Source: Dermacentor variabilis
Lineage: Eukaryota; Arthropoda; Arachnida; Ixodida; Ixodidae
Assembly: GCF_050947875.1 (NCBI RefSeq)
Contig: NW_027460291.1
Span: forward strand, 23,147,368 to 23,211,367
Direction of reading: 5' to 3'
DNA length: 64,000 nt
Below the pieces are notes generated by a model. That model worked only from the letters and a program-made list of their open reading frames with translations, was not told the origin of the DNA and ran no database searches. Both the position numbers and the translations under genes were made by a program. Positions 20,875-33,399 of the stretch are shown in pieces; position 1 is the stretch's first letter; each line of letters starts with the position of its first letter.

Positions 20875-23764
20875 CATGACCAAGGCGGCTGTCAGACTTT
20901 CAACGCAGCAGAGGGTGCTAAGAATCTCTGGGTCCGAACAGGCCGCCAATGAAAACTGACCCTTGCAACGATTAACACCCGAACCCTCTCGAGTGAGGCT
21001 AGCTCAGCAGTACTCTTCGAATAACTATCAGTCAATGGAATATTATCGGCCTTAGTGAGTTTGAAGAACTGGTGAGGCTTACACATTGCTGAATAACGGC
21101 CATGTCCTCCGCTATAGAGGTCTCCCAGATAAGAAGCAATACGGGGTAGGATTCCTAATCCATAAGGACATAGCGGGCAACATTGACGAATTCTACAGCA
21201 TAACGAGAGGGCAGCAGTAGTCGTATTCAAACTCAATAAGAAGAATAGATGAAGGGTAGTACAAACATAAGCTCCAACGTCCAGTCACGAAGATGAGGTA
21301 GTGGATCAGGTTTATGAATATGTTGAATTAGCGATGCGAAAAGTGCAAACGCGGTATACAGTAGTAATGGGTGACTTCAATGCAAAAGTGGGGAAAAAGT
21401 TGGCGGGAGAACAGGCCATTGGCAACTACTGTGTCGATTCTAGAAACGCTAGAGGAGAGATGCTGGTAGAATTCGCAGAAAAGAACAAGTTGAGAATAAT
21501 GAACACCTTTTTCAAGAAACGTAGCAACAGAAAATGGGCCTGGAAAAGCCCTAATGGCGAAACAAGAAAAGAAATTGATTTCATACTTTCTGCCGATCCC
21601 ACCATAGTGTAGGGTGTAGAAGTGATAGGTAGGGTAAAGTGCAGTGATCATCCGTAAGTGAGGGCCACCATTCACCTCAATTTGAACAGAGAAAGAGTAA
21701 AATTCTTCAAGAAAACACAGGCCAACGTAAACGCAATAAGGCTAGAAGCCGACAAATTTAGGCTGCCACTTGCAAACAAATATGCAGCCTTAGAAGAGAG
21801 AGATGATGATCCTGACATAGAGGTAATGAATGAAACCGTAACGAGGCTGGCTTCAGAGGCAGCAATTGAACTGGGAGACAAGGCACCAAGACAACCAGTA
21901 GGCAAGCTCTCTCATGTAACAAAGGACCTAATAAAGAAACGACAAAGAATGAAAGTGTCCAAGTCAAGAGATAAGATAGAATTCGCGGACGGTCGAAACT
22001 GATCAACAAAGGGAAAATAAGCGATATTAGAAATTATAACGGGAGAAAGACTGAAGAAAACGTAAGAAAATGGACGCAGCCTGAAATCAGTGAGAAGGAA
22101 AGTTGGCATATGACGAACCAAGATGTTTGCACTGAAAGATATGCAAGCCAATATCATCAGCAATCTAGAAGGCATAATAAAAGCAGCGAAGTATTCTATA
22201 CTACCAGTACAGTACCCAGATGACTCAGCAATACTCTATTTGAAACAATAATGGACAGTATACAGAAACTCCTCCTATAACTAGAGGTGAAGTCAGAAGG
22301 GCCTTGCAAGGCATGAAACGGAAAAAAGCGACAGGAGAGGATGGAATAGCAGTCGATTTAATCAAAGATAGAGGTGACAAAATGCTAGGAAAACTGGCGG
22401 CTCTCTATACAAAGTGTCTAACGACTGCAAGGGTCCCAGAAAACTGGAAGAATCCAAACATTATACTGATCGAGAAAAGGGCGACGTTAAGGAACTGAAA
22501 ATTGTAGCCCCCCTCCCTCCCCGTATTATATAAAATATTTATCAAAATTTTCTCCAATAGCATAAGGGCAATATTGGACTTTTGTCAACCAAGGGAGCAG
22601 GCTGGCTTCAGGAACGGAGACACTACAATGGTTCACATCCATGCCATTAATCAGCTTATCGAGAAATCCGCACAATACAATAAGCCACTCAATATCGCTC
22701 TCATAGTTTACGATAACGCATTTGATTCAGTAGAGATTCCAGCAGTCATAGAGACATTGCGTAATCAAGGAGTACAGACCACTCACGTAAATACCGTGGA
22801 AAATATCTACAGAGATTCCACAGCCACCTTAATTTTCCACAAGAAAAGTAGGAGGATACCTATGAAGAAAGGTGTCAGACAAGGCGACACAATCTCTCCA
22901 ATGCTATTCACTGCGTGCTTGGAAGAAGTATTCAAGCTATTAAACTGGGAAGGTTTAGGAGTAAGGGTCAATCGCGAATACCTCAACAACCTTCGGTTTG
23001 CCGATGACATTGTTCTATTCAGCAACACTGTGGATGAGTTACAACAAATTGAGGACCTTAACAGGGAGAGTGTAAGAGTGGGGCTGAACATTAATATGCC
23101 GAAGACAAAGGTAATGATAAATAACCGGGCAAAGGAACAAGAGTTCAAGATCGCAAGTCAGCCTCAAAAGTCTGTGAAGGAGTACTTTTACCAAGATCAA
23201 CTAATTACAGCGAACGCTGACAATGAGAAGGGAATTCACAGAAGAATAAAAATTGGTTGGATCGCGAACGGTAGACATCGTGAGCTCCTGATTGGGAGCT
23301 TACCATTATCATTGAAAAGGAAACTATACAATCAGTGCATTTTACCGGTGCTGACATATGGCGCCGAGACTTGGAGGCTGACAAAGAAGCTTGAGAACAA
23401 GTTAAGGACCGCGCAAAGAGCGATGAAACAAAGAATGCTAGGCATAACTTTAAGAGACAGAAAGAGAGCGGTTTGGATCAGAGAGCAAACGGGTATAAAC
23501 GATATTGTCATAGACATTAGGAGAAAAGAATGGTGCTGGGCAGGTCATGTAATGCGTAGATTAGATAACCGTTGTACCACTGGGGTGACAGAATGGGTAC
23601 CAAGAGAAGTGAAGCACAGTAGAGGACGGCAGAAGGCTAGATGGTGCGACGAAATTAGGAAATTCGCGGGTGCTAGTTGGAATCGGTTGGCGCAGGACAA
23701 GGGTAATTGGAGATCGCAGGGAGAGGCCTTCGTCCTGCTGTGGAAATAAATAGGCTGATTATGA
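20875..23764 (+). pseudogene. RTE-like non-LTR retrotransposon, nearly full length: endonuclease plus RT
   Basis: An APE-type endonuclease begins near 20,958 (TLATINTRTL), with NIIGLSEFEE, YGVGFLIHKDIAGNI, VVMGDFNAKVG (catalytic Asp/Asn) and CSDHP in order to about 21,655. The RT follows from about 22,270: RALQGMKRKKATGEDGI, REQAGFRNGDTT, MKKGVRQGDTISPMLFTACL and LRFADDIVLF (motif C intact). The C-terminal region ends in WAGHVMRR, a GRQKARWCDEI block and GEAFVLLWK at about 23,747. It is dead: multiple stops before 22,300, a frameshift with stop near 22,497, and motif A reads IVYDNAFDSVE where IDYEKAFDSVE is usual, so the catalytic Asp is lost. The same subfamily occurs at 31,569-32,460. Confidence 0.8.
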
Positions 23765-23765
23765 T

Positions 23766-23930
23766 CAGGGGGGGGATTCCGGATTAATTTTAAGCACGTG
23801 GGTTTTTTAACGTGCACCTCAATCTAAGTATACACGAGTGTTTTTGAATTTCGCCTTCATCAAAATGTGGCCGCCGTGGCTGAGGTTTGGTGCCGCTACC
23901 TCGTGCTCAGCATCGCAACACCAAAGGCAC
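23766..23930 (-). mobile_element. Partial SINE abutting the RTE 3' end
   Basis: TTTTTTAACGTGCACCTCAA, CACGAGTGTTTTTG and TGTGGCCGCCGTGGC match the central and head parts of the SINE family in reverse orientation. The distal tail is absent. Confidence 0.5.
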
Positions 23931-24513
23931 TAAAAAACCACTGCAGGTAATTATCGCGGCTATTGTAGCCTTTGCAACCGCCACATACTACCTCCAAGGC
24001 CGGGCGCGTGCGACTAGCTATGCGTCCGTGCTCAGCTCGCCCCCCCCCCTCCGCCTTTTCGGGCGCAACAGTGGGCGTGCGGGAAGACAGTGCCCGTGAA
24101 GCCACCCCTCTACCGACGTACCGTCTCGGCTGGCCTTTTCACTTTTTCCCTCGCGCCTACAGCACACGGCTCCCCGGGGACTGGTAGGATGTTATAGCAT
24201 TTGCACTTGATATGGAGCACCCCAACTACGGTAACGGCAGAATTTACTTGGCTTCTCGCTAATATTGCTATCGCAATAGCATCACAATGGATAAGAAACA
24301 TAAATGAAAATAATAAAACGTATAACGATCGATTAGGTGAGCGGTACGTGATTTTATAAAGCAAACGAGTGGTTGTGATAGAGGCAGGGAGCCCTCGTGA
24401 AGGCTACCCATCGTGAGTTCACGACAGTCGGCACCTTGTGAGATAAATGGCCAACGCTCACGGCAGCGAAACATAGCGCCTAGCGATCCTTACAGCAGCG
24501 CACTTAAAGAAGG

Positions 24514-24738
24514 CGTTTCGAGTGGCCGCCACGGAGGCCCACTGGCATTGTGCTGCTCCTGAGCTCGAGGTTGCGATCCCGGCTGCGGCGGCCGCCTTTC
24601 TATGGGGGCTTGTGTTCTCACTTTTAGGTGCGCGTAAAAGAGCCTGATGTGGTCGAAAATATATTGGAGTTACCCCAATACGGCGTGCCTTATAGTGGTG
24701 TCATGGTTTTGACGCGTTCAATGTCACAGGCAGCGCTA
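24514..24738 (+). mobile_element. tRNA-derived SINE (plus strand)
   Basis: A box-like GAGGCCCACTGGC and B box-like GGTTGCGATCCC sit in a tRNA-like head at 24,518-24,600. The body follows (GGTGCGCGTAAAAGAGCC, TGTGGTCGAAAA, TACGGCGTGCCTTATAG), the complement of the minus-strand copies. RNA polymerase III would transcribe an intact member. Confidence 0.6.
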
Positions 24739-24739
24739 C

Positions 24740-26645
24740 ATGAAGCGGAGGCCAGCACCCGGATCGAAAACTTACTCAAGTCATTTCTTGCTTGTCGAAA
24801 GTATGTGATGCGCACTGTCAAGCCGAAACCACAGACCAGTATTTTTGGGAGTTCCTCAGTGCGCTATATTATCATTGACATTAATTCGGTGATGTGAGGC
24901 CTTGTAACGCGTGTAGAGACAGTCCCTAGTGACATGCACAACAACACGCTGACGATATCATTGTGTGGACAAGACCGTGAATGACTCCGACATTGGGAAT
25001 GCACCAGAAGCCACCCAGGAAGCCCTCGACGTGATTTCCGACATCTGTGGGGCATGTTGGCCTTACCGGAGAAGGTGTGGTTCAAGGTAACTGTAGAACA
25101 AGACTCGAAACTGGCTGAAGCAGGACAGGTGATCCGCCAGCCGCCGACGGGGCACTTACACATCCTTGGCATTCACTTCTACGAGATCGGTGGTGGCGCA
25201 AGCATATGGATCAAGCAGCTCGCACGAAAGTAGCAGCACATCCTGCACATCATTGATCGCATATGTCACCGTAACAGTGGTCCAGGAACACGCACTAGCG
25301 CGTGACCATCCTATAACAACATACATTGCAGTCGACGCTCGAAGAGTGCACATTCGACATGTTGCAAGGAGACCATTTCACCATCTTGATTGCCTACCAT
25401 CAACTAGGCCACATACGAGTTTCAACCATCTTGTGACTACTCACGGAGCATTGCTACCATTGAATTACGTCGCAGCAGTATAGCCTTTACTTCCACTGTG
25501 GTCTCTGCCTTCCCTTCGAGTATGCCTTACCATTCGAGGCATCAAAAAGAAGGCACAAATACCATCAGCCGCATTGAAGCAGGCAGAATTATTACTATTA
25601 CATGAGGTCGACAATGACCGCTTACATGTTTACATCGATGGGTTGGTCATACACTCCAGTTCAGCAGCTGCAGCATTTGTCCCAGCAAAATCTACTGTGA
25701 TAAAATTCAGGACATCGCACTTGACACAACGACGGCTGTCGAATCGAACTTGCCGCTCTGCGTTCAGCAATTCACTTGATCGATCAGGAAACGCAGCAGA
25801 AATGGTCCATCTTCTGCAATTCCAATGCCGCCATCCAGAGCTTGCTGTCTGTATTACGCCGTTGACCTAACGAAAGACTTGTCGCGCATACACGGCAAAA
25901 TTACAATCGGGTAGTTCAGAGAGGATATGATATCGTATTTCAATGGTTGCAAGTCATTGTGGCATCTTTGGGAATGAGTAAGCAGACACAGCTGCTCGGC
26001 CTTCACATACCAGTGTCGATTGCGTCAAGAAGAGACGCAGCGGGAAATATCCGTGTGCTTGGTCGCGAGCTTCCGTCGGCCCAAGAGAACTCAGCAGACT
26101 CTTAAAACCAACGCCTTTGTTTTCTGGATCCTGAGCTGAAGCTCCGCCTTCCGCATGGCTTATTACGATGAAAGCTTACTCTATCTCCTATGGCTTTATG
26201 TATCTTTTACCAATGCGTACTCTTGCCTCATCGGTATGGCCACAAGCTGAGATTGTGCAGTTTGCGGGTGCAAAGAGACGATAGCCCATCGTCTGTGTGA
26301 TTTTCGTCGTTTCGATGCACAAGGAGAAGTCCTCAGCACCTCGCTGGACAAGATTGATAACCGTCCCCTTACAGAAGGTAGAATTCTCGGACTCTGGTCC
26401 CAGCCGACGGCGGCACGAACGGCTTTAAAAGCACTAGTGGGCTTTTTAAAGAAAACGGGACTTATTAAAAAACTGTAGAATGTGCCAGCTGATGCTTTCT
26501 TTTTTTGCTTTTATTTTTTGATCATCTCATCTTTCCTGCCCTTACCCCATCCACCTGTGCAGAGTAGCCAACCGGTAACTTGATCTCTCTGCTTTTCGCT
26601 TCTTCTCTGCTTTTGATCTGATCTCTCTGCTTTTCGCTCATTGTT
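24740..26645 (+). pseudogene. I-group LINE 3' half: RT C-terminus, RNase H and 3' tail
   Basis: Despite heavy decay the order of an I-group ORF2 can be read in shifting frames. RT motif C is ADDIIVWTRP near 24,955, with His for Tyr before it. The thumb gives EALDVISD and HILHIIDRICHRNSG near 25,240. RNase H runs from HVYIDGLV (about 25,627; DGS changed to DGL) and LAALRSAIHLIDQ to FCNSNAAIQSLL (both second-position Asp residues lost) and SHCGIFGNE*ADTAAR near 25,950. The cysteine-rich end is AHRLCDFRRFDAQ, then KIDNRPLTEGRILGLWSQ to a stop at 26,479. The 3' tail holds two TGATCTCTCTGCTTTTCGCT copies (26,580-26,640). Upstream RT and the endonuclease are missing. Confidence 0.65.
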
Positions 26646-28114
26646 TTTCGTTTCTTCAGGAACACGCCTTGCATGTACGTTTGCAGCAGTAACGTTACGA
26701 TCCAGCGCGTGTTATGGGTCCAGCTTCACTCAGCTATCGAAGGGCCAAATAGCACGGCCCACTTTAAAAATGTGGTACGCCACTTATAGTCTTTATTCCT
26801 AATCATATATCATCATATAGAATCCTTATGAAAATATCAATGCTTCTAAATCCACCGAGACAATCTTCTATGACTAAGTATGGCGGATATGAGTCCTTTC
26901 CAAAAGTGAGGGAGGCCCGCCGTGATCGTCGGACTGCCTAAACACACGCGTTGAAAAAATTTACAGGCGTGCTAACTTCCACTGCTGTAAGAAACCGCCA
27001 AAGCTACGAACAAGAATTACAAGAACAGAATGGACGAAACAAGGACTAGACTAGGCGCTACGACAAGCAACGCTTTTAGGCAGAATACCTTCACCATCGC
27101 GCCCCGCTATGGGAAGATGGATCCGTACGCCTGCCATAGTGGCTGACGAATGCGACCAGTAAGGAGGGCCACAACAACGCGAGGAGACATAAGGTTATGC
27201 AAGAAACCAAAGCATGAGACAAGGCCTCACATGCGGGAGCGCTCGTTGATCTGCGATAGAAACAGGAAGGAGCAAACTAACATTATTTCGGTTTGCATGT
27301 TCTCGAGCCTTTGGCGAACTCGTACAGGCAATCGAAAGAAGTTATCGTTGCCATGCATGGCGACACAGTGTACATGTAGAGTTACTGTAAGGGCGCACTG
27401 CAGATTCCCTCTCGCGTACTAAAAATATCGGCGCAGCTCCATCGAACACCTCAGCACAAACATCGCGGAAAATGTCAGCACTATTGGATTGGGTACCGGG
27501 CAGTGCGGGAAACCTCAGCCACGAGGTGCTGACGAGGGAGTTGACGTATTCCACCTCCTCCGGTGCAGTCTACCTCCCCCCCCCCCCGCCTGTGGCCCTC
27601 CATTTCCACCACATGGAGATTCTTTCGGAATGAAGTAGCGCTAAATACGGGACAAAGAGCAGTGAAGATGTGCCATATTTAGCGCTGTTGACTCCCAATA
27701 TTTGGGACAACTTGATCACGCTCGCGTTAATTGAGATCGTGAGTCCGCTTTTTGCAGTGTCGCGCAAGAAACTACGGGGGACGATCATACGAAACGAACA
27801 CCCGTTACTATAAATCCTCTCGAGAGCGTCACAAGTGCTCGTCCGCAAAGCGCGAAGCGGTCTTCGCGCTGACGAAAGGCGTGCACAAGCAGTGGCGGGT
27901 CTGCGTTCCTGTGGCCAAGCGCACATAAGTTGAGCCAAAGAACGACGTGGCACGTGCACTACCACCCAGGGTTCAACATGCCACGATGGACCCCGCGCGC
28001 GCTGCCAAAGCGAAGCCTTATTAGTCAACTCTCCCGGACTTTGGTGACCATCGCTGCAGCCGGCGCCGCTGCTGCTTCCCGAATAGCTCATATAAGGACA
28101 AAAAATAACTACAT
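26646..28114. other. No gene assigned
   Basis: Includes a 194-codon minus frame (27,570-28,154) without any recognised domain that runs into a SINE head, a short C-run near 27,580, and an inverted repeat TAGCGCTAAATA...TATTTAGCGCT near 27,635-27,690. Confidence 0.4.
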
Positions 28115-28185
28115 GCCCGATGGTGGAATCGAAACTTAGTCTCCTAGCACACACGCGTGATTACGGAACCATTAGGACGCAATAG
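28115..28185 (-). mobile_element. tRNA-like SINE head (minus strand)
   Basis: On the minus strand GTTTCGATTCC is a good pol III B box, 40-50 nt downstream of a CCTAATGGTTCCG A-box-like stretch. The tRNA fold is not preserved, so it is read as a SINE head rather than a tRNA gene. Confidence 0.35.
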
Positions 28186-28432
28186 CGCGCATACGTATGT
28201 CGTGGCGACGTCAAGCATCGCAGAGACGAATACAAATTACATAACACGTGCAAGAGCACGTGCGTCTGCAGAATTTGCATGCGGCCACACACGCATTGAA
28301 TCGGGTGAATAATAGTTAACCTTACTACTGTCCTTCGCGTCCTACTTCTCTCTGCGTATGCTTCTGCACGCCATTCCTTCATCCACAGACATCAAAGCTC
28401 TTCGTGCCATCACTAAGCCGACGTTTCACTGT

Positions 28433-28640
28433 GTACCATCCCATGTCCCAGCGGCTGCAACGGAAAGGCGGTGGTCGCGGGTTCAAGTCCCGGGCCAGGA
28501 CGAATTATTTTTCACCTGCGAGACTTTTCGTTTGAGGAACATGTATGGGGTTTTCTTTGTAGCAGTTAGCTACGTTTGGGTGGATGTCCCTTTATTATCC
28601 CCTTGGACGGGTGTTTTGATATCGGCCTAGCTCGTGAAAG
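28433..28640 (+). mobile_element. Second type of tRNA-derived SINE
   Basis: GGTTCAAGTCC at 28,480-28,490 is a B box in a tRNA-like head (GTCGCGGGTTCAAGTCCCGG). The downstream body (GGACGAATTATTTTTCACC, then GGGGTTTTCTTTGTAGC) is unlike the other SINEs here. Confidence 0.4.
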
Positions 28641-29759
28641 GTGTATTCCGCAAACATTTAACGCCAAAAGCGTTTTTACCCATGCAGCGCATAAACATTG
28701 CATGAGAATACATGTTTCATAGGACAGCCATAAAGACAATTGCACATATTGCATTCAATTGTATATCATTTATTCACCATTTCACGAAAGCTTTGGTTCG
28801 CATAGCTGCCAGCATGTATGTGTCTTAGATCTTCACAACTCCAAGATGCTCGTAGCCGTCGACGTGGCACTGCAAGCGCTATGTTGGAGTGGATGCTACC
28901 GGCCACGGTGGTAGCCAGGGCTACCTGAGTGCCTTTTCCGTGGAGATTGGTGCGGCTGGTCCAATCTAGACAGGTCTCTTGGGAGGAGGCGGGTCCTGCC
29001 GTCGCTGCCAGAGGCGGCGAAGTCTTGCGGAGCGTCCTTTCACGTAGGGTTCACCCCGTCTGCTATGTCTATGCCCCTACGCAACATGCCACATGCGAGT
29101 ATATGCGACACTGTCGCCTCTTAGGAAATAAATCATTCTCGTAACGGAAAGCACTCTTTGCGTCACTCTCGCACTTTAGTTGAGCCGTTGCCCTATCGAG
29201 CCTTCTTCTAGCAAGCGCGATTCTGCCCTTGCTTGAACCAATCATGGTGGAACGCTCAATCAAATCAAGCCAAGAACGCTTTCCATGGAGTAACGCCACG
29301 AGAGTACCTTGGCGACATGTGCTTGGTACGGCACTCTCGCTTATTTGTATTCTTGATACGATGAGGTGTGCGAATTTGTGAATGCGTACGTGGCATCGAT
29401 CATTGACTAAGGCAAGTTTGAGATACGGCTCTCATAAACATCCATTGGCATGGCCAGTGGCCGCACCAGACCACAATATCAATATTAACAGCGAACTTGC
29501 TGTATATACCATCAAAGGGCGACGCAGTAGTCTGTGATGCGTCTAAATTGTGTATTAATGGCATTGTCAAAACGTATTACACGATCGAATTTTTTTTTGC
29601 TCAGGATGTCATTCATCTCAGCCGTCTACGCACAGTTTCGGTTAAACACTCGGCTTCCAGTAAAACATTACTCTGGCTCCAAACTACTCCGGTTTCGAGT
29701 TAAGAACTGCTGTATTTTTTTTTGTCAAGGACCCGAAACAAGATGAGGCGCAAACTTAC
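28641..29759. other. No gene seen
   Basis: Short frames, with GC-rich sequence at 28,890-29,040. No motif recognised. Confidence 0.45.
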
Positions 29760-29976
29760 CCAACCTCCACAAAGCGCCTCGCATCAGACAAGGTATCAAC
29801 GGCCCTAGCCACAGATGGTCACAAATCGTGTCATCGCCATAGTTACTATCGCTCACACTTCTTGATCTTCGTGTTTTGCTGAAGTGATATACTGTACTAT
29901 TACTGTCGTTGCGATATCTCTGGCAGCACGCGGAAGCACAGATTGCAAGGATGAAAAATATATAAGCATCAGTCAT
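29760..29976 (-). CDS. Possible first exon of a small secreted protein
   Basis: From an ATG in good context (GGACCATGA) at 29,976, the frame opens with a short hydrophobic stretch that looks like a signal peptide (MTDAYIFFILAICASACC), followed by a polar, Ser/Arg-rich segment with TRRSRSVSDSN. After 72 codons and one base it meets GTAAGT, a consensus 5' splice site, at the position where an exon would end. The mature part has no recognised family motif. No second exon was found, so this is a candidate only; a chance frame cannot be ruled out. Confidence 0.35.
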
Positions 29977-31568
29977 GGTCCTTTCTTGCATTAAAGCCTA
30001 GGCTTTGTTGTGTCTGAAGTTTTCAAATAAACGACTCCTTTTAGTGGCATTTCTTGCTACGTTGCACTGTTTTCCAGTGAAACTTTTGCGTTCAATGGTT
30101 TCTGTAACTTTAATTGTCTTCCTTTCTCTTCGCAGCACAGTGTCTTCGATGGTCAATTCTCAGGCAGCGGTATGGTACTTTGACGTCATCACTCCGTTCT
30201 TCCAGGTGTCTGACCCACGTGTAGGCTGCACCGTAAAAGTAATAGGTAACAAGTGTTTTACACAGTGTTTTAATTTAGTGTACGTGGCAATATGGCTGCA
30301 CATAATAACGCGAACTTTACTAAACAGCGTTTGCAGTTGGTGGTACCATGGCAGCTTTCAGCGTGGCAATCCCCTACGCCGGTTCAGCTGTTACGGTAAG
30401 AGGATGTCGTGTTTCGTATATCTTGTGCTTCATGGAATAGTTCGAAAGGGCTTAACACTTTCATTACCGTCCCTATAGAAATCGAGCACTGTGATCGATA
30501 CTTTTTTCTACTTGTTGTTAAACATTTCCGTTCGAAATATTCTGCTAGCAACTTCGTGCACTGTCTGAAATGACGACTCAACTTTTTGGCAGATTTGACA
30601 ACTGTGTGACAGATTTGACAACTGCTAGCAGCCTGGGTTGTCTGGAAAAATTAAACTTCCACAAAAGGTGTCATCGAAACTAACCTCCAGTGCTCATAGT
30701 CCATTAGTAAAAAGACGCAAAATTTGCGCTTTAGTCGACTGGGCAACATAAATTTTAAATGAGAGAAGCGCTGAAAACACAGAAGCTTCGCTCGGCTTCT
30801 CGATTTGCCTAACTGACGTCTAGTCTCTTTTAACCATGTCTCAAACGACGGTAGGTACTTCTGAGTGCCGTCTTGTTTTTATTTATTTATAATTTTTTAA
30901 ATATCAAGTACATCTGTGTATTCCACCACCCTGCGTGAATTTCTTTTATCAGCGCTTGGATAGTGTATGTCTAATTTATTACGAGCAATTCTTCCCGTCG
31001 TGTGGGGCTTTCACTCGCACAAGAGCACGCAGTCGATTTCAGACAGACCTTCAATGCAATCTTGACTGTAGTTGTCTAATCTCTTACATGTTTAACACCA
31101 CCTGTGCAAGTGTCCATTTTCATTACTGTTCAACATTGTGCAACATTCCAGATTACTGTACAACAACTGAACAAATCACGTAGAGGCTCCAACGCCAGTT
31201 GAAAGACTAGACCTCCTTGCTTGCACAAAAAAGCTGATAGAACGCATTAGGACGAGGAGGCTTCTGCATGCTTCCCTGATCTGAGAACCATTGTTTCGCG
31301 AACCTAAGGAAGGGAGGAAAAAACAAACCAACTACCTGCTGCCATGAGCAAAAATAAATGCTACTTGTACAGTAGGAATTCAGCCGTTTTCACATTAGCG
31401 AAGCTATTGCTTTCCCTCATAGCATGAACGTCACTATCGCGCGTACTGATACCAACAAATCTATATAATTTTTTTGCGTGACATGACTTCCAAAAGTTGG
31501 GAACAAAGAACAAGCTTTGTATACTTCCTTTTTTTTGCTCTTAGTACCTACATTAACAGTAACAAAAT
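29977..31568. other. No gene assigned
   Basis: Contains a 157-codon plus frame at 30,005-30,478 with no recognised domain; a good 3' splice site (TTCTCTTCGCAG) lies within it near 30,135. AT-rich elsewhere. Confidence 0.4.
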
Positions 31569-32460
31569 CATCATCGTCAGCAGCAGCAGCCTATTTTATG
31601 TCCACTGCAGGACGCAGGCCTCTCCCCGCAAACTCCAATTACCCCTGTCCTGCGCGAACTGATTCTAACTAGCACCCGCACATTTCCTCTTTTCATCGCA
31701 CCACCTAGCCTTCTGGCGTCCTCTACTGCGCTTGCCTCCTCTTGGTACTCATTCTGTCACGCTAATGGTTCAACGGTTATCTAATCTGCGCATTACATGA
31801 CCTGTCAAGGGCCATTTTTTTCTCTTAATATCGATTAGAATATCGTCGATACTCGTTTGCTCTTTGATCCAAACCGCTCTCTTTCTGTCTCTGAAAGTTA
31901 TGCCTAGCATTCTTCGTTACATCGCTCTTTACGCAGTCTTCAATTTGTTCTCAAGTTTCTTTGTCAGTCTCCAAGTCTCTGCCCCATATTTCAGCATCGG
32001 TAAAATTAACCGATTGTATACCTTCCTTTTCAATGATAACGGTAAGCTTCCAGTCAGGAGCTCACGATGTCTGCCGTATACGAGGCAACACATTTTTATT
32101 CTTCTGTGAATTTCGTTCTCGTGGTAAGGGATCCTTGTGATTAGTTCACCTAGGTAAAAGTACTCCTTCACAGACTCTAGAGACTGACCGGCAATCCTGA
32201 ATTCTGGTTCCTTGCCCGGTTGTTCATCAATAGCTTTGTCTTCTGAATATTAATCTTCAGCCCCACTCTCACACTCTCTCTGTTAAGGTCCTCAGTCATT
32301 TGTTGTAACTCGTCGGCAGTATTGCTGAATAGAACAATGTCATCGGCAAATCGAAGGTTGCCGAAGTATTCGCTGTCGATCCTTACTCCCAAACCTTCCC
32401 AGTTTAATAGCTTGAACATTTCTTCCAAGCACCCAGTGAATAGCATTGCAGCATCGGAGT
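31569..32460 (-). pseudogene. RTE-like LINE 3' fragment
   Basis: The minus strand gives MLFTGCLEEMFKLLNWEG, LRFADDIVLF (motif C intact), LNRESVRVGLKINIQKTK, LPLSLKRKVYN and YGAETWRLTKKLENKL, followed by decayed C-terminal sequence ending in a CTGCTGACGATGATGATTT-type tail near 31,575. The subfamily is that of the 20.9-kb copy (KKLENKL signature). Stops and shifts are present, and the 5' half including motif A is missing. Confidence 0.75.
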
Positions 32461-32465
32461 TATAG

Positions 32466-33350
32466 CAGCGGAAATAATTATACACACGAAGTCAAAACTA
32501 GCTTTACTTGTACAAGTTCGAATGCGATTTACATGCTCGAACGTTCCTTCTGTAAGAAACAATATATCGAGGAAACGGGACAATAAATGAACGCGCGATT
32601 AGACGGACATCCCGCGGACACAGCTAAAAAGCTTCCCAAAGCCGTCACCGAGCATTTCAGCCAACCAGGTCATAACTTTGACGAACTTAAACTCTACACC
32701 TTATAGTCAAATTTCTGTTCTGAACGAGAAAGAAAATACAGAGAATCATACCTCATCCATAAGTTCAAGATATTGCAACCAATACGCACGAACGTTTCAA
32801 AGGGAGCTTTAGAATCTTTTCGGTATGCTAAATAAAAGCTATCGGCAACAACACTTTGTTTGGGTTCTTAATGTCTTTTTCCCGTTCCTTTCTATTTTTC
32901 CGTTTATTTATTTATTCCATTTCAGCATTTCTTAGATATTTTTGTCACGAGCGCCAGTTTCCGGCACTCCTTCTATTATATCTTTCATATACACGATAGC
33001 CCGCAACCTCCAGCGAAGCAGGTAATAGAGGGGTTCTGTGCACGCGTTGTCACGCCGGCTGACACACGGCCGTTGACATGCGGCTGACAGACGGCCGTGT
33101 CACCGGTTTTGTGGGCAGCACTCCTTTATTCCCAATTCCACACCTTCGCCGCTAGCACAACTTCGCGCGTTGACGCACCTATCCGCCTTATCCCCTCCCC
33201 CTTTTAGAAGAACCCTGCTGATATATGCTGTGCCGAGGAAAGCATCTGTTGCCTTGAAAAAAACAACAACTCCATTTGTCAAAACGTTGGCTCCCGCTTT
33301 CACCTTGTTCTGGTTTTCCTCATTGTCTTGAATTTCCATCTCCCGCTTTT
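32466..33350 (+). pseudogene. Penelope-like element 3' end: degenerate GIY-YIG domain and long tail
   Basis: The plus strand reads YMLERSFCKKQYIEETGQ, a stop, then MNARLDGHPADTAKKLP, AVTEHFSQPGHNFDELKLYT and ERKYRESYLIHKFK. This is the C-terminal nuclease of a third Penelope lineage; YIEETGQ replaces YIGETGQ. Coding homology ends near 32,835 and about 500 bp of C/T-rich tail follows, with short CGGCTGACA/CGGCCGT repeats near 33,055-33,105. The RT is missing. Confidence 0.65.
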
Positions 33351-33399
33351 CCCCAGTTATCCAAAGCAGTGTCACTTGAGGACGTCCCGGTAACCGACC

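Noticed and set aside
27570..28154. 194-codon minus frame
   Set aside because: No domain, begins inside a SINE-like head, and has no splice or start context.
28460..28510. tRNA gene
   Set aside because: A good B box but no cloverleaf; read as a SINE head.
30005..30478. 157-codon plus frame with a possible exon at about 30,136-30,206 (good acceptor, VWYFDVITPFFQ)
   Set aside because: No family recognised and the donor is weak; not enough to call an exon.
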